From the NCBI RefSeq assembly GCF_025148635.1, contig NZ_CP102269.1, positions 248,001-312,000 of the forward strand: DNA of 64,000 nt, written 5' to 3'. The notes under the pieces were generated by a model. That model made no database searches, was not told the DNA's origin, and worked only from the letters and a program-made list of their open reading frames with translations. Each line of letters starts with the position of its first letter. The first letter of the stretch is position 1. Source of the stretch: Butyricimonas virosa (GTDB lineage: Bacteria; Bacteroidota; Bacteroidia; Bacteroidales; Marinifilaceae). Made by a program: the position numbers and the translations under genes. Below are positions 53,311 to 62,601 of the stretch, one piece after another.

Positions 53311-53328
53311 TATCGTAAAAATATCTGC

Positions 53329-54660
53329 ATGAAAACAATCATCACGAACCAAACCATTTAGAATATAGCTTACCCGATTATCCTGGGTAGCCTGGCACAA
53401 ACTCTTATTACCCTTACCGACACGGCATTCTTAGGGCGCGTCAGTGAGGTAGCCTTGGGAGCCTCGGCCATGGCCGGGATTTATTATTATGTTTTTTCCA
53501 CGCTGGCCTGGGGATTCTCAATAGGGATACAAATCATCGTGGCGAGAAGATTGGGAGAAGGTAAACTAAACCGTATCGGAGTCGTTTTCGAACACGGGTT
53601 GTGTTTCGTATTCCTCCTGTCCATGACCCTCTTCCTCATACAACGATATTATAGCGACGTGTTGCTCGGAGCTTCCATCCAATCCCCGAACATCTACGCG
53701 GCAGCCATGGAATACATGTCCTACCGCCATTACGGGATTATATTCGTATGCTTCAACTTTTTATTCCGGGCCCTTTACATCGGACTCTCCAACACGAAGA
53801 TCATCGGTTATTCAACAGCAGCCATGGCCATCATCAACGTGATTTTCAATTACCTACTCATTTTCGGAAAATTCGGTTTCCCGGAACTGGGAGTCGGAGG
53901 TGCGGCACTGGCCTCCGTGATGGCAGAAATTTCCGCCTGCCTTATTTTCATTTTCTATACCTTACTAAAACTCCCGATCAAACAATATGCGCTTTTTTCG
54001 TTCCACAAACTAGAGGGTTGGTTAATGCTCACCGTACTGAAAACGGCCTTTCCAACCATGGTACAAAAACTGTTGTCATTCGGGACATGGTATATATTTT
54101 TCATGCTCATCGAACACATGGGAGAACGCCCCATAGCGATAACCATCATCGTACGTAGTGTCTACATGCTCATACTCATTCCGGTATTCGGTTACGGGGC
54201 AACGGCAAACACGCTGACCAGCCGTTTGATCGGGGAACAACGCCAACCGGAGATCATGAGTACCCTGCGTCGGATCATGAAACTTTCCATGTTGAGCGTC
54301 CTCCCCGTTCTGCTTATATGCTACGTGTTCCCGTATTACGTGCTATCCATCTACTCCAATAGTCTCGAACTGATTGCCGCATCCACCCCTTCACTTTACG
54401 TGATCGGTCTGGCAGCCCTCAGTTTCTGTTTCGGGATCACGTTTTTCGAAGCCATTTCCGGAACTGGGAACACCACTCATGCCCTTATCCTTGAAAGTTT
54501 TGTCCTTATTTTCTACACGTTCCAAACTTGGCTATTCACCACGGTCGTTCGCTCCGATGTGGCATTCGTGTGGACCGTAGAGATCACCTACGGAATATTA
54601 ATCGGTGTTGTCTCGTTAATCTATCTCAAATACACAAAATGGCAACAAAAGAAGGTATAA
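53329..54660 (+). pseudogene. MATE-family efflux transporter interrupted by an in-frame TAG
   Basis: The reading frame from ATG 53329 encodes MKTIITNQTI, then TAG at 53359-53361, then NIAYPIILGSLAQTLI and a complete MATE transporter to 54660 (443 codons in total, with about 12 hydrophobic segments). The family usually has a Trp at the stop position (TGG to TAG by one change). Downstream starts (TTG 53455, ATG 53470) would delete the first membrane helix. The rest of the frame is intact, so this is a very recent nonsense mutation, a phase-like switch or a sequencing error. The substrate is unknown; MATE proteins export cationic drugs using Na+ or H+. Confidence 0.8.
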
Positions 54661-54748
54661 TTCTTGGTGATTCTACACTCATTTTTTCTCTACTTTACCG
54701 TAAAAATCAAGAAAAAGATGTATTTTCGAAAAAATAAAATCATTGGCT

Positions 54749-55675
54749 GTGAAAAAGAACATTTTACTTACATTTCTGACAATTCTTGTCTTATTAAATA
54801 GTACAGCGATCGGATATTACATTTATCACGATCAAAAAGAACATCAAGAGAACGAGGAACCACCATTCTTCCTCATGAAATCATCAGACGTGGATTTCCC
54901 GACAACATTCAGCTTGGCCGGCGAACAGGTCCCCCTGGAAAGAATCGATGTGGCAGAAGCTTTCAAAAAGGAATTAATCGTGAATACCTACTTGCATTCA
55001 CACACGATCCAAGTTTTGAAAAATGCTCCCCGCTATTTTCATATTATCGAACCCATCCTAAAAGCGGAAGGAGTTCCGAATGATTTCAAATACCTGGCTG
55101 TCATCGAAAGTAGCTTGAATCCGCTGGCCGTATCTTACGCCGGAGCCGCAGGAATATGGCAACTCATGAGCGCAACTGCCAAAGAACTGGGATTAGAAGT
55201 GACAAACGACGTGGATGAACGCTACCACGTGGAAAAAGCTACCCGTGCCGCTTGCACTTATTTGAAAAAAGCCTACCAGAAATTCGGTTCCTGGACACTG
55301 GCCGCAGCCTCCTACAATGGAGGTATGAATATGCTCACCAAACAAATGAACCGGCAAAAAGAAAAAAACTTTTACGACCTCCTGCTAAACGAGGAAACCG
55401 GAAGATACGTGTATCGTATGCTAGCCTTAAAGCAAATCATGGAAGAACCTCACTTGTATGATTTCTACGTGGACCATTTGTATCCCGTGGAGCCGACCTC
55501 TCAGATCAAGGTAACTAAAAACATAAAAGACTTGGCAGATTTCGCGCAAGAGCATGGAATATCCTATAAAACGTTGAAACGCTTCAATCCCTGGTTACGG
55601 CAAACCTCGTTGAAAGTCGGGAAACACAAAACATATTATATTGCCATTCCCGAAAACAAGCAGGCATACAAGTAA
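54749..55675 (+). CDS. lytic murein transglycosylase, SLT domain with LysM-like tail
   Basis: Cell-wall hydrolase of 308 residues with an uncleaved signal anchor (about 5-25). The SLT domain holds the catalytic Glu120 in AVIESSLNPLAVSYAGAAGI, with WQLMSATAKELGL and AAASYNGGMNML. A short C-terminal LysM-like segment (IKDLADFAQEHGISYKTLKR) may bind glycan. This is an MltD-like order. The start is taken at GTG 54749, which gives MKKNILLTFL; TTG 54743 is two codons upstream. It is probably coupled in expression to the nucleoside kinase gene downstream. Confidence 0.88.
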   Translation: MKKNILLTFLTILVLLNSTAIGYYIYHDQKEHQENEEPPFFLMKSSDVDFPTTFSLAGEQVPLERIDVAEAFKKELIVNTYLHSHTIQVLKNAPRYFHIIEPILKAEGVPNDFKYLAVIESSLNPLAVSYAGAAGIWQLMSATAKELGLEVTNDVDERYHVEKATRAACTYLKKAYQKFGSWTLAAASYNGGMNMLTKQMNRQKEKNFYDLLLNEETGRYVYRMLALKQIMEEPHLYDFYVDHLYPVEPTSQIKVTKNIKDLADFAQEHGISYKTLKRFNPWLRQTSLKVGKHKTYYIAIPENKQAYK

Positions 55676-55734
55676 AAATATTCGGCACGCTATTTGTACC
55701 TCCCTGCCTATATTGAATGTAAAAAATTCCCAAC

Positions 55735-57402
55735 ATGGAAAAGAATAAAATAACCGTCTTTTGTGAAAACAACGGACAAGAATATCAGATACCCACGGGA
55801 TCTAGTTTAAAAGAATTCAAGAAAATCGTGTTCCCCATGAACCACCAGAACATTCTGGGGGCATTAGTCAATAACGAAGTACAAGATCTGCACTACGAAA
55901 TATACAACCCCAAATACGTGAACTTCATTGACGTTACCACGCTGGACGGATACAGCGTGTATCTGCGTTCTCTTATTTTCGTGCTTTACAAGGCGATTCG
56001 CGATCTCTACCCGAAAAAAACACTCATCGTGGAATACAATCTTTCCAACGGATTATTCTGTCGTTTGGCCAACAAAGAATTCATTCTTAGCGGAGAGAGA
56101 ATCGAAGAAATAAAAAAAGAGATGCTACGGATCATCGATCATGACTACGAGATCACGCGCACGGAAACCCCCACGGAAGAAGCCATCAAGCTTTTCAACC
56201 GACAGGGTTTGAAAGATAAAGAGTTGTTGCTTTCTACCCGCGGCAAGATGTTCACCTCGGTTTATTCCATCGACGGCACGTGTGACTATTTCTATGGTAC
56301 GTTAGCCCCTTCTACCGGATGTTTAAAAGTGTTCGACCTGAAGGATTACAAGGACGGAATGTTACTGATGTTACCGGATCGGGACAACCCGACCCAAATA
56401 CTTCCATTTGTCCCCCAAGAGAAACTGTTCAGCACGTTTAGCGAATTTAAACGCTGGGGAAAAATTTCAGAGGTCATACAAATCGGACATCTGAATCAAG
56501 CCATAGAGCACAAGCATGCCGGGGACATGATCAAAGTAAGCGAAGCTTTACATGAGAAAAAAATTTCCCAAATTGCAGACCAGATAAAAAAACAGAAAAA
56601 AGTAAAGGTTGTCCTCATTGCCGGTCCTTCTTCTTCCGGGAAAACCACGTTCGGGAAACGATTGGCAATTCAGTTGTTGGTGAACGGTATTAAGCCCGTG
56701 AACTTATCACTGGATAACTATTTCGTAAACCGGGAAAATACCCCTAGGGACGCGAAGGGCGAGTATGACTTCGAGACGATTGATGCATTAGACATTAACA
56801 CGTTCAATGACAATATCATGAGATTATTACGAGGGGAAGAGGTTGAAATTCCGAAATTCTCCTTCGAGACCGGACAACGTTTCTACGACGGGGAAACACT
56901 AAAGATGTCCAAAAACAACGTGATTATCGTTGAAGGAATCCACGGGTTGAATCCCAAACTAACCGAATACCTGCCCCACGAAAGTCTGTTTAAAATATTT
57001 ATCTCGGCATTGACCGTAATCTCTATTGACAATCATAACATCATCAATCCTTCCGACAATCGCTTGATTCGTCGCATGGTCAGAGATCATAAATACCGCG
57101 GCTATTCGGCTCTTGACACGTTAAAAAGATGGGAAAGTGTACTGTCCGGTGAACAAAAACACATCACTCCTTATCAAGAAGAAGCAGACGCCATGTTCAA
57201 CTCGGCTCTCGTTTACGAACTGGGAGCCTTGAAACAACAAGCTGTTCCGCTTTTGGAAGAAGTATTGGTAAAGTACCCGGAACACTCCAAGGCTACACGC
57301 TTACTGAAATTCTTCTCGTACGTTCAAGCCGTGCCAACCCGGGAAATTCCACCCACCTCCATTTTGAGGGAGTTTTTGGGAGGAAGTTCATTTAAATACT
57401 AA
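55735..57402 (+). CDS. TGS-domain nucleoside (uridine-type) kinase
   Basis: Cytosolic P-loop kinase of 555 residues. An N-terminal TGS-like domain (about 1-70) and a ThrRS-like accessory region (to about 190) precede a PRK/uridine-kinase domain. Walker A is GPSSSGKTT (297-305), the base-binding DNYFVNRENTPRD follows, and VIIVEGIHGLNPKL is the Walker B region. The fusion of a threonyl-tRNA synthetase-like head to a uridine kinase is a known bacterial family with broad nucleoside specificity. It is intact; the IS982 element lies 18 bp after its stop. Confidence 0.9.
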   Translation: MEKNKITVFCENNGQEYQIPTGSSLKEFKKIVFPMNHQNILGALVNNEVQDLHYEIYNPKYVNFIDVTTLDGYSVYLRSLIFVLYKAIRDLYPKKTLIVEYNLSNGLFCRLANKEFILSGERIEEIKKEMLRIIDHDYEITRTETPTEEAIKLFNRQGLKDKELLLSTRGKMFTSVYSIDGTCDYFYGTLAPSTGCLKVFDLKDYKDGMLLMLPDRDNPTQILPFVPQEKLFSTFSEFKRWGKISEVIQIGHLNQAIEHKHAGDMIKVSEALHEKKISQIADQIKKQKKVKVVLIAGPSSSGKTTFGKRLAIQLLVNGIKPVNLSLDNYFVNRENTPRDAKGEYDFETIDALDINTFNDNIMRLLRGEEVEIPKFSFETGQRFYDGETLKMSKNNVIIVEGIHGLNPKLTEYLPHESLFKIFISALTVISIDNHNIINPSDNRLIRRMVRDHKYRGYSALDTLKRWESVLSGEQKHITPYQEEADAMFNSALVYELGALKQQAVPLLEEVLVKYPEHSKATRLLKFFSYVQAVPTREIPPTSILREFLGGSSFKY

Positions 57403-57420
57403 CAGCGCCTTAGGTATTTA

Positions 57421-58450
57421 ACGTGAGTTCGAAATAACTTAAAACAACACAAGTTGCCTGTCCTTGACAAAATTGACATCAATGGCAGGCTTCTTTTCAA
57501 AAAAACAATAGGCAGCAATGGCCGATAGGGCATTTGCAATAAAGTTATTGAATGATCTGTGTCTGGAATGTTCAATTTGCGCGATATTCTTCAATTCGTC
57601 ATTCACGGTCTCGATCAACGCCCGTTTTCGTAACAGGATTTTGTCCTCTACACTCATCAACGAGTTTCTCATGTTATTCTTCACTCTTGTCAGCAATTGT
57701 ATTCCATTCAAGAACAGGTTTTCGAACAAGGCTTGACCGATATACCCTTTGTCCGCACAAAGTTTTCCCTTGATATCTCTCTGGAAGTTCCCTTGTTTTA
57801 ACGGTTCCCTGTCATCCACGTTCGCCGGGGAGAACATGAAATTCAGGATCTCTCCCTTGTCGTTGATTACCAGGTGCAGCTTGAACCCGAAGAACCATCC
57901 CATGGAACATTTTCCACGAGTGGCCAGGCCTTCAAAGGTTTTATGAACCAGTATTCTTTGGTTACGGCAAACTCGAAGCGGGGTAGAATCCACGAAACTG
58001 ATGCCGGTACATGTCCCTAACAAGACCTGTTTAATGAAAATGGTCAACGGCAACAGTATATCTTTTTCCAGTTCTACAAAACGATTATAAGATACCACGC
58101 GGGGAAAAAGATGGGTTAAATGTTTGCATACATATTCGTTATAATAGTGCTTGAAACACCTGAATCCACCCGAATGGAATAAAATCAAAATAACCATTAT
58201 TTCTGCATCATTCATACGATTGGGCTTGTTTCGATGATTATGATTACTTTCTTTTACCATGTATTTTTCTTGTTGTAACGCAAATTCTTTACAAAAATCG
58301 TCCGCCATACAATAAATCTCTGTAACTTTAGCCTCTGAGAACATAGTGATAATCGTTTTATTTTATTTTTGATACTATAAATTTACAACTTTTATCGCTA
58401 TGTTCCTAATATTCAAATAAATAATTTTAATCCTTATATCGAACTCACGT
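57421..58450 (-). mobile_element. complete IS982-family insertion sequence
   Basis: A 1030-bp element with terminal inverted repeats ACGTGAGTTCGAAATAA (57421-57437) and its near-perfect complement at the right end (ending TCGAACTCACGT). TATTTA at 57415-57420 and 58451-58456 is a 6-bp target duplication. Its single gene is intact. Joining the flanks across one TATTTA restores a plain intergenic sequence leading into the terminator at 58463, so the insertion hit the spacer between the nucleoside kinase and uptake locus 3. Confidence 0.92.
57439..58344 (-). CDS. IS982-family transposase
   Basis: DDE transposase of 301 residues. Candidate catalytic residues are Asp119 (SFVDSTPLRVC), Asp198 (CADKGYIGQ) and Glu245 (ALIETVNDELK), with a Y-to-K/R-rich region VKNNMRNSLM between the last two. 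It fills almost the whole element and is uninterrupted, so the copy may be active. Confidence 0.93.
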   Translation of the reverse strand: MFSEAKVTEIYCMADDFCKEFALQQEKYMVKESNHNHRNKPNRMNDAEIMVILILFHSGGFRCFKHYYNEYVCKHLTHLFPRVVSYNRFVELEKDILLPLTIFIKQVLLGTCTGISFVDSTPLRVCRNQRILVHKTFEGLATRGKCSMGWFFGFKLHLVINDKGEILNFMFSPANVDDREPLKQGNFQRDIKGKLCADKGYIGQALFENLFLNGIQLLTRVKNNMRNSLMSVEDKILLRKRALIETVNDELKNIAQIEHSRHRSFNNFIANALSAIAAYCFFEKKPAIDVNFVKDRQLVLF

Positions 58451-58462
58451 TATTTACCTGCT

Positions 58463-58510
58463 AAAAAATTAAGCCCACTAATTATAGCAAATCAGTGGGC
58501 TTAATTTTTT
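58463..58510. terminator. bidirectional terminator, 17-bp perfect stem
   Basis: 58463-58479 pairs with 58494-58510 (core AAGCCCACT) around a 14-nt loop, with A and T runs at the feet. It ends the - strand locus 3 message; before the IS insertion it would also have ended the nucleoside kinase message. Confidence 0.9.
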
Positions 58511-58520
58511 ATTTAACTTA

Positions 58521-59963
58521 TCAAAGCCCCTCCAATCCTTTCCGTAAAGAGTCTCTAAAAACTTGATCCTCTCCTATCATACCTTCCCAAGAATATTTGA
58601 CCTCTCCATTTTTATCCAACAAGAAATAAGCAGGGTAATTCGTTATTTCAAATCTCTCTTTCAAAAAAGCGACTTCGGGATCGTCCATATCTATTCTCAC
58701 GCAAACACATAAAGAATTCAAATAAACCACCCGTTCGGATAAATCCCAGGCCCAATTCCTAGTTACAAAATAAGCATCATTACCTCTTACACATTCTACC
58801 AACAACGGCTTATTTTTCTCCTTTACTTGCTCTAAAGCATTACGCCAAAATTTTCCGTTACAACTTATCGGAAAACCCAGATACCTGAATTTTTGATAAA
58901 AATCCCATTGCTCGACAGGAGTATTGGCAAACTCAAATAGCATCTTGGAAGTAAATTGCCCCACACGCTCCTTATCCTCATCTTTACCGTTCAATCCCAC
59001 GTATTTCATCGCATGCCACAAACAATCCTGCCACTCGTTAAGTTCCACCAGTTCTCGCATTCCCTCTATCATCCCCGGGATATCACTTTCCAAGAAAGCT
59101 TTTACTTCTTTTGCCCAAGTCAATACAACTTTTATTTTATCTGCCTTCGAGATAATTGTACAGTCTGGATCTGACAATACTGCTACAATTTGTTTTATCA
59201 AATCGAACGCCTCGGTAGAAGCCTGACAATCATACATCAAACGCTGAATTTCTTGCTTATAGCCTCTAACCAAGTAATCATCAATACGGTCTCTTTCTTG
59301 CTTTTCCCTGAACTTATCCCCATGCTTCACCACGTATTCAAAATATTTACTTCCATATGGATCTTCATTAAAAAGAGGCCAACACTCCCTATCCGTCAAT
59401 TTCTCGAACGGAGTCTGTTCAAACAAAATATTCCGTATACTATCGGCTTCATGCAATTTCCGGATGTCTTTCAATATCAAATAATAGTCAATGGTGTTTT
59501 GTAAACTCATCTTTTGTTTTTGATCAAGCAAAAGATTCAGAAAAAACAATGACGAAGTCTCATTCTCGCCACGTTCAAGCCAAGCCAAGAACTCTTTCGG
59601 ATTTCTTGTTCCTTGCAAGCGATGTCTTACCACTCCATCCTTTTGTAGAATAAAAAATGTCGGTATAGATTTCACTTCATATCTCTTTCTAAAGTCCTTA
59701 CCCTCCAAGTTATCTACATTTATTTGTATACAAATGAATTGCTCGTTACAATATTCTCCAACATCTTTTCTACTCAACACCTCTTCAAACATCAATTTAC
59801 ATGGCCCACACCAAGAGGCGGTAACATCAACAAAAACAAGTTTCTCCTCCGCTTGCGCCCGTGCCAAGGCTTGATCTAAAGACAACGCATCAAATTTTAC
59901 ACCTTGGGCAAATACACTACAACAAGCCAAAAGACTTATTATCAATAAAATATTTCGTTTCAT
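58521..59963 (-). CDS. secreted tandem thioredoxin-like protein, locus 3
   Basis: Periplasmic protein of 480 residues, paralogous to those of loci 1 and 2. The signal peptide ends in VFAQ (20), followed by GVKFDALSLDQALARAQAEE. The first thioredoxin domain has SWCGPCK with Cys52 and Cys55 and cis-proline SIPTFFI. A helical middle follows (about 150-380). The C terminus (about 385-475) looks like a second thioredoxin fold (NYPAYFLLDKNGEV) but lacks CXXC. ATG 59963 is chosen because it gives MKRNILLIIS; a longer reading to 59987 adds eight residues and spoils the signal. It is the last gene of locus 3. Confidence 0.88.
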   Translation of the reverse strand: MKRNILLIISLLACCSVFAQGVKFDALSLDQALARAQAEEKLVFVDVTASWCGPCKLMFEEVLSRKDVGEYCNEQFICIQINVDNLEGKDFRKRYEVKSIPTFFILQKDGVVRHRLQGTRNPKEFLAWLERGENETSSLFFLNLLLDQKQKMSLQNTIDYYLILKDIRKLHEADSIRNILFEQTPFEKLTDRECWPLFNEDPYGSKYFEYVVKHGDKFREKQERDRIDDYLVRGYKQEIQRLMYDCQASTEAFDLIKQIVAVLSDPDCTIISKADKIKVVLTWAKEVKAFLESDIPGMIEGMRELVELNEWQDCLWHAMKYVGLNGKDEDKERVGQFTSKMLFEFANTPVEQWDFYQKFRYLGFPISCNGKFWRNALEQVKEKNKPLLVECVRGNDAYFVTRNWAWDLSERVVYLNSLCVCVRIDMDDPEVAFLKERFEITNYPAYFLLDKNGEVKYSWEGMIGEDQVFRDSLRKGLEGL

Positions 59964-59999
59964 ACATAATTCATTAACAACGGACATTCTAATTCTGTT

Positions 60000-61055
60000 C
60001 TAATAAAAAGATTGATAGGTAACACCGTTTGCTTGACAAAAAAGATTAACCAACTCTTTCATATACAAACGTCTCCGGATACATTTTTCGCTATACTCGA
60101 CACCCGTAAAAAGATTCTTAAACTCTTCATCCGAAAAAGCGTAAACAGCAGCAATATAATTCATCGCATCACAAGATTTCTCTAAAGTTTTACGATACAC
60201 GATCTCCCTATTGCTATTTTTAGGATCAATTTCGCTCCATTCTGTATCTCCCCATTCCAAAAATCCCATACGCCAATAATCCCATAATTCCGCACCAAAA
60301 TACCAGTCCGCATTCAAATCAATTTCCTCTCCTGTATCAAGCATCCTATAATATTTATAAGCATGCATATTATACAAGGTTCGAGCTTTCGTAGGAAGAT
60401 CTGAATTTGTCATTTTATAAAAGAATTTTAAAGAATCAGAACAGTGAATATTTAGCCAAGTGTATACTTTAGCGCTCAACACCATTCCAGCCCAAAATTT
60501 CAACGTGGATTCATCCATACTTTTAATATCAGCCAGTTTACCCACGGGCGTCGTTTCAATCGATTCTTCAAAGACCCAAGCCGCTTTGCCCCCTTCTCTT
60601 ATCGTATCACCACCGTAATCCTCTGTTAACAGACTATCTACTAACAATAAAGATTTTACCCGATATTTCCCCAATGGAGGCAAATTAGGCAACACCCACT
60701 TCTCTATCGCATAAGCAGCTTTCAACATGGCAGCCGTGTCTCGTGATAAAGTAAAACGAACCTCCTTTGATACTAAACTATAAATAAGATATTTTTCACT
60801 TACCGTTTCATAAAATCTCACCGGATCTCCATTCGAATCCACACCATCCTCCACGTATCCCAACGTATCGTTGATGAAAATTGAAACTCCCGTCTCTTTA
60901 TATATTTTATGAAGTAAATGCCCCAGTTCTCCCGGTCTATCCGGCACGGCAAACCAATCAACAACTGAACTTGCATTCAGTTTTATATCTTCTTCGTTAC
61001 AAGATGTCAATAACGTAAAGACACATACACTATATAATAAATAACTTTTCCACAT
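60000..61055 (-). CDS. SusCD-associated lipoprotein, possible inactive metallohydrolase relative
   Basis: Lipoprotein of 351 residues; lipobox LLTSC with Cys19. The layout and pieces such as AIEKWVLPNLPP, KSLLLVDSLLTE and the C-terminal helix YMKELVNLFCQANGVTYQSF recall the substrate-import-associated zinc metallohydrolase lipoproteins of Bacteroidetes. No HEXXH is present; the equivalent region reads MVLSAKVYTWLNIHC. It may therefore be a binding-only relative, or an unrelated lipoprotein. It is placed 20 bp after SusD and 36 bp before the thioredoxin gene. Confidence 0.6.
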   Translation of the reverse strand: MWKSYLLYSVCVFTLLTSCNEEDIKLNASSVVDWFAVPDRPGELGHLLHKIYKETGVSIFINDTLGYVEDGVDSNGDPVRFYETVSEKYLIYSLVSKEVRFTLSRDTAAMLKAAYAIEKWVLPNLPPLGKYRVKSLLLVDSLLTEDYGGDTIREGGKAAWVFEESIETTPVGKLADIKSMDESTLKFWAGMVLSAKVYTWLNIHCSDSLKFFYKMTNSDLPTKARTLYNMHAYKYYRMLDTGEEIDLNADWYFGAELWDYWRMGFLEWGDTEWSEIDPKNSNREIVYRKTLEKSCDAMNYIAAVYAFSDEEFKNLFTGVEYSEKCIRRRLYMKELVNLFCQANGVTYQSFY

Positions 61056-61075
61056 ATAACTATTTTTATTATCCG

Positions 61076-62590
61076 TTATTCCAATTTCCTTTCCACACGC
61101 TGGGGATTATCAACCAAATTACCTTGATTATACACGATCTCGTAACCGGGAATCGGTAATACCCACGCCGGGTCTTCACCATACGGTTTCAACACGTAAT
61201 CCCCTTCCAGTACCCCATTTTTATCATAAGTTTCATGTCTTATCGATTTTTTCTCCGGGTATTTCGAAGAAACAGCATACCTACGCAAATCAAACCAACG
61301 GTGAGCCTCAAAACAAAGTTCCCTACGCCGTTCGTCCCGGATAAACGAGATCAAATCTTTTTCATTCAAACCGTCTACATCGGGGATTCCTCCCTCAAAC
61401 CGATTGTTCAATAACGTTTTAATCGTCTGCTTTGCCTCCGCTTTATCCAACATAGCTTCAGCTTCCGCCTTATTCAAATACAACTCCGCACTCCGGATCA
61501 CGAAACAATCGTAGACTTTTTCCACCACTTTGGCAACCTTATACTGCTCATCTTCACGAGCTTCAAAAAAAGCATTCAATCTCAAATCTTTAACTTCTTG
61601 ATCATCAAAACAGTTATATAAAGAAATTAAATCTTCCGAACAGGTAAAAGAACAGAGCATAAAATTGTCGATATCGTTATAAAATACAGGAGTTGCATTA
61701 TAACCTTGAGTAAATACGATTTCCGGATTTTGCACATCTAACACATACCGGTCTTCTTCTCTTCCCGGAAAAGATTTCAAATCCATCAATTCCACCCCTT
61801 CCAATGCCAACGCCTTTTGACATTCATCTAAAGCGAATTGCCATTCCCCCATATATAGATACACTCTACTTAACAAAATTCGTACAGCAAGCTCATTCAC
61901 CCTGTAGATCGTCGGTTGAGTAACACCTTTCAACTTATCAGCAGCACTTTTCAGATCCTCGACAATCACACGATAGCACTCTTCCATGGAATTACGTTTA
62001 TAATATTCATCCACAATATCCTCTGTAAGATTTAAAGGTACCCCCATGTCACTAGACGCCGTTTCTTTCACGTAAGGATTTGCATAAAGATTGATCAACA
62101 GATAGTAATAAGCCCCTCGCAAAAAACGAGCCTCTCCCTCTATTCTGTTCCGCACTTCAACAGAGTCATGCGTAAACTTTTTCACATGAGCAATAATGAC
62201 ATTCAAATAGGCAATATGGCTATATATTTTTTCCCAATCTTTGTCTTCCCACTCCTCGTCTGTTTTTGGATTAATCGTTAACTGGTCAGACCAATCATAG
62301 AAATTTTTGAAAGAAGCCACATTGTTAATAACATCTATAGAACCATCCTTTCTAAATATCGTCATTGCAACATCATCATCCATCACATGAATATAAGGAT
62401 AGTATCCATTACCATAAACACCCGCTTCTGCAAAATATAACGGTTGTTCCATGTATCCATTACCAATAAGAATCTCGTCCAAATCGGTACAACTTTCAGC
62501 ATAAGCTAAATCTTGAGAAAATTCTTCCAAAAATTTCCCACAGGAATTAAACAATAACACACAAAATATTAAGATTAAATACCTTTTCAT
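61076..62590 (-). CDS. SusD/RagB-type surface lipoprotein, locus 3
   Basis: Substrate-binding lid of the locus 3 transporter, 504 residues with lipobox FNSC and Cys17. The family core GEARFLRGAYYYLLINLYANPY and the C-terminal pattern SAELYLNKAEAEAM, IRDERRRELCFEAHRWFDLRR, with the terminal PAWVLPIPGYEI block, are all present. It starts 11 bp after SusC. The strong acidic N terminus (YAESCTDLDEIL) is typical of SusD proteins. Confidence 0.93.
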   Translation of the reverse strand: MKRYLILIFCVLLFNSCGKFLEEFSQDLAYAESCTDLDEILIGNGYMEQPLYFAEAGVYGNGYYPYIHVMDDDVAMTIFRKDGSIDVINNVASFKNFYDWSDQLTINPKTDEEWEDKDWEKIYSHIAYLNVIIAHVKKFTHDSVEVRNRIEGEARFLRGAYYYLLINLYANPYVKETASSDMGVPLNLTEDIVDEYYKRNSMEECYRVIVEDLKSAADKLKGVTQPTIYRVNELAVRILLSRVYLYMGEWQFALDECQKALALEGVELMDLKSFPGREEDRYVLDVQNPEIVFTQGYNATPVFYNDIDNFMLCSFTCSEDLISLYNCFDDQEVKDLRLNAFFEAREDEQYKVAKVVEKVYDCFVIRSAELYLNKAEAEAMLDKAEAKQTIKTLLNNRFEGGIPDVDGLNEKDLISFIRDERRRELCFEAHRWFDLRRYAVSSKYPEKKSIRHETYDKNGVLEGDYVLKPYGEDPAWVLPIPGYEIVYNQGNLVDNPQRVERKLE

Positions 62591-62601
62591 CTTTTTACTT
62601 A

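Noticed and set aside
53359..53361. TAG in the MATE gene as a pyrrolysine codon
   Set aside because: There is no evidence of pyl genes in the window, and the family has Trp here, so a simple nonsense change is more likely.
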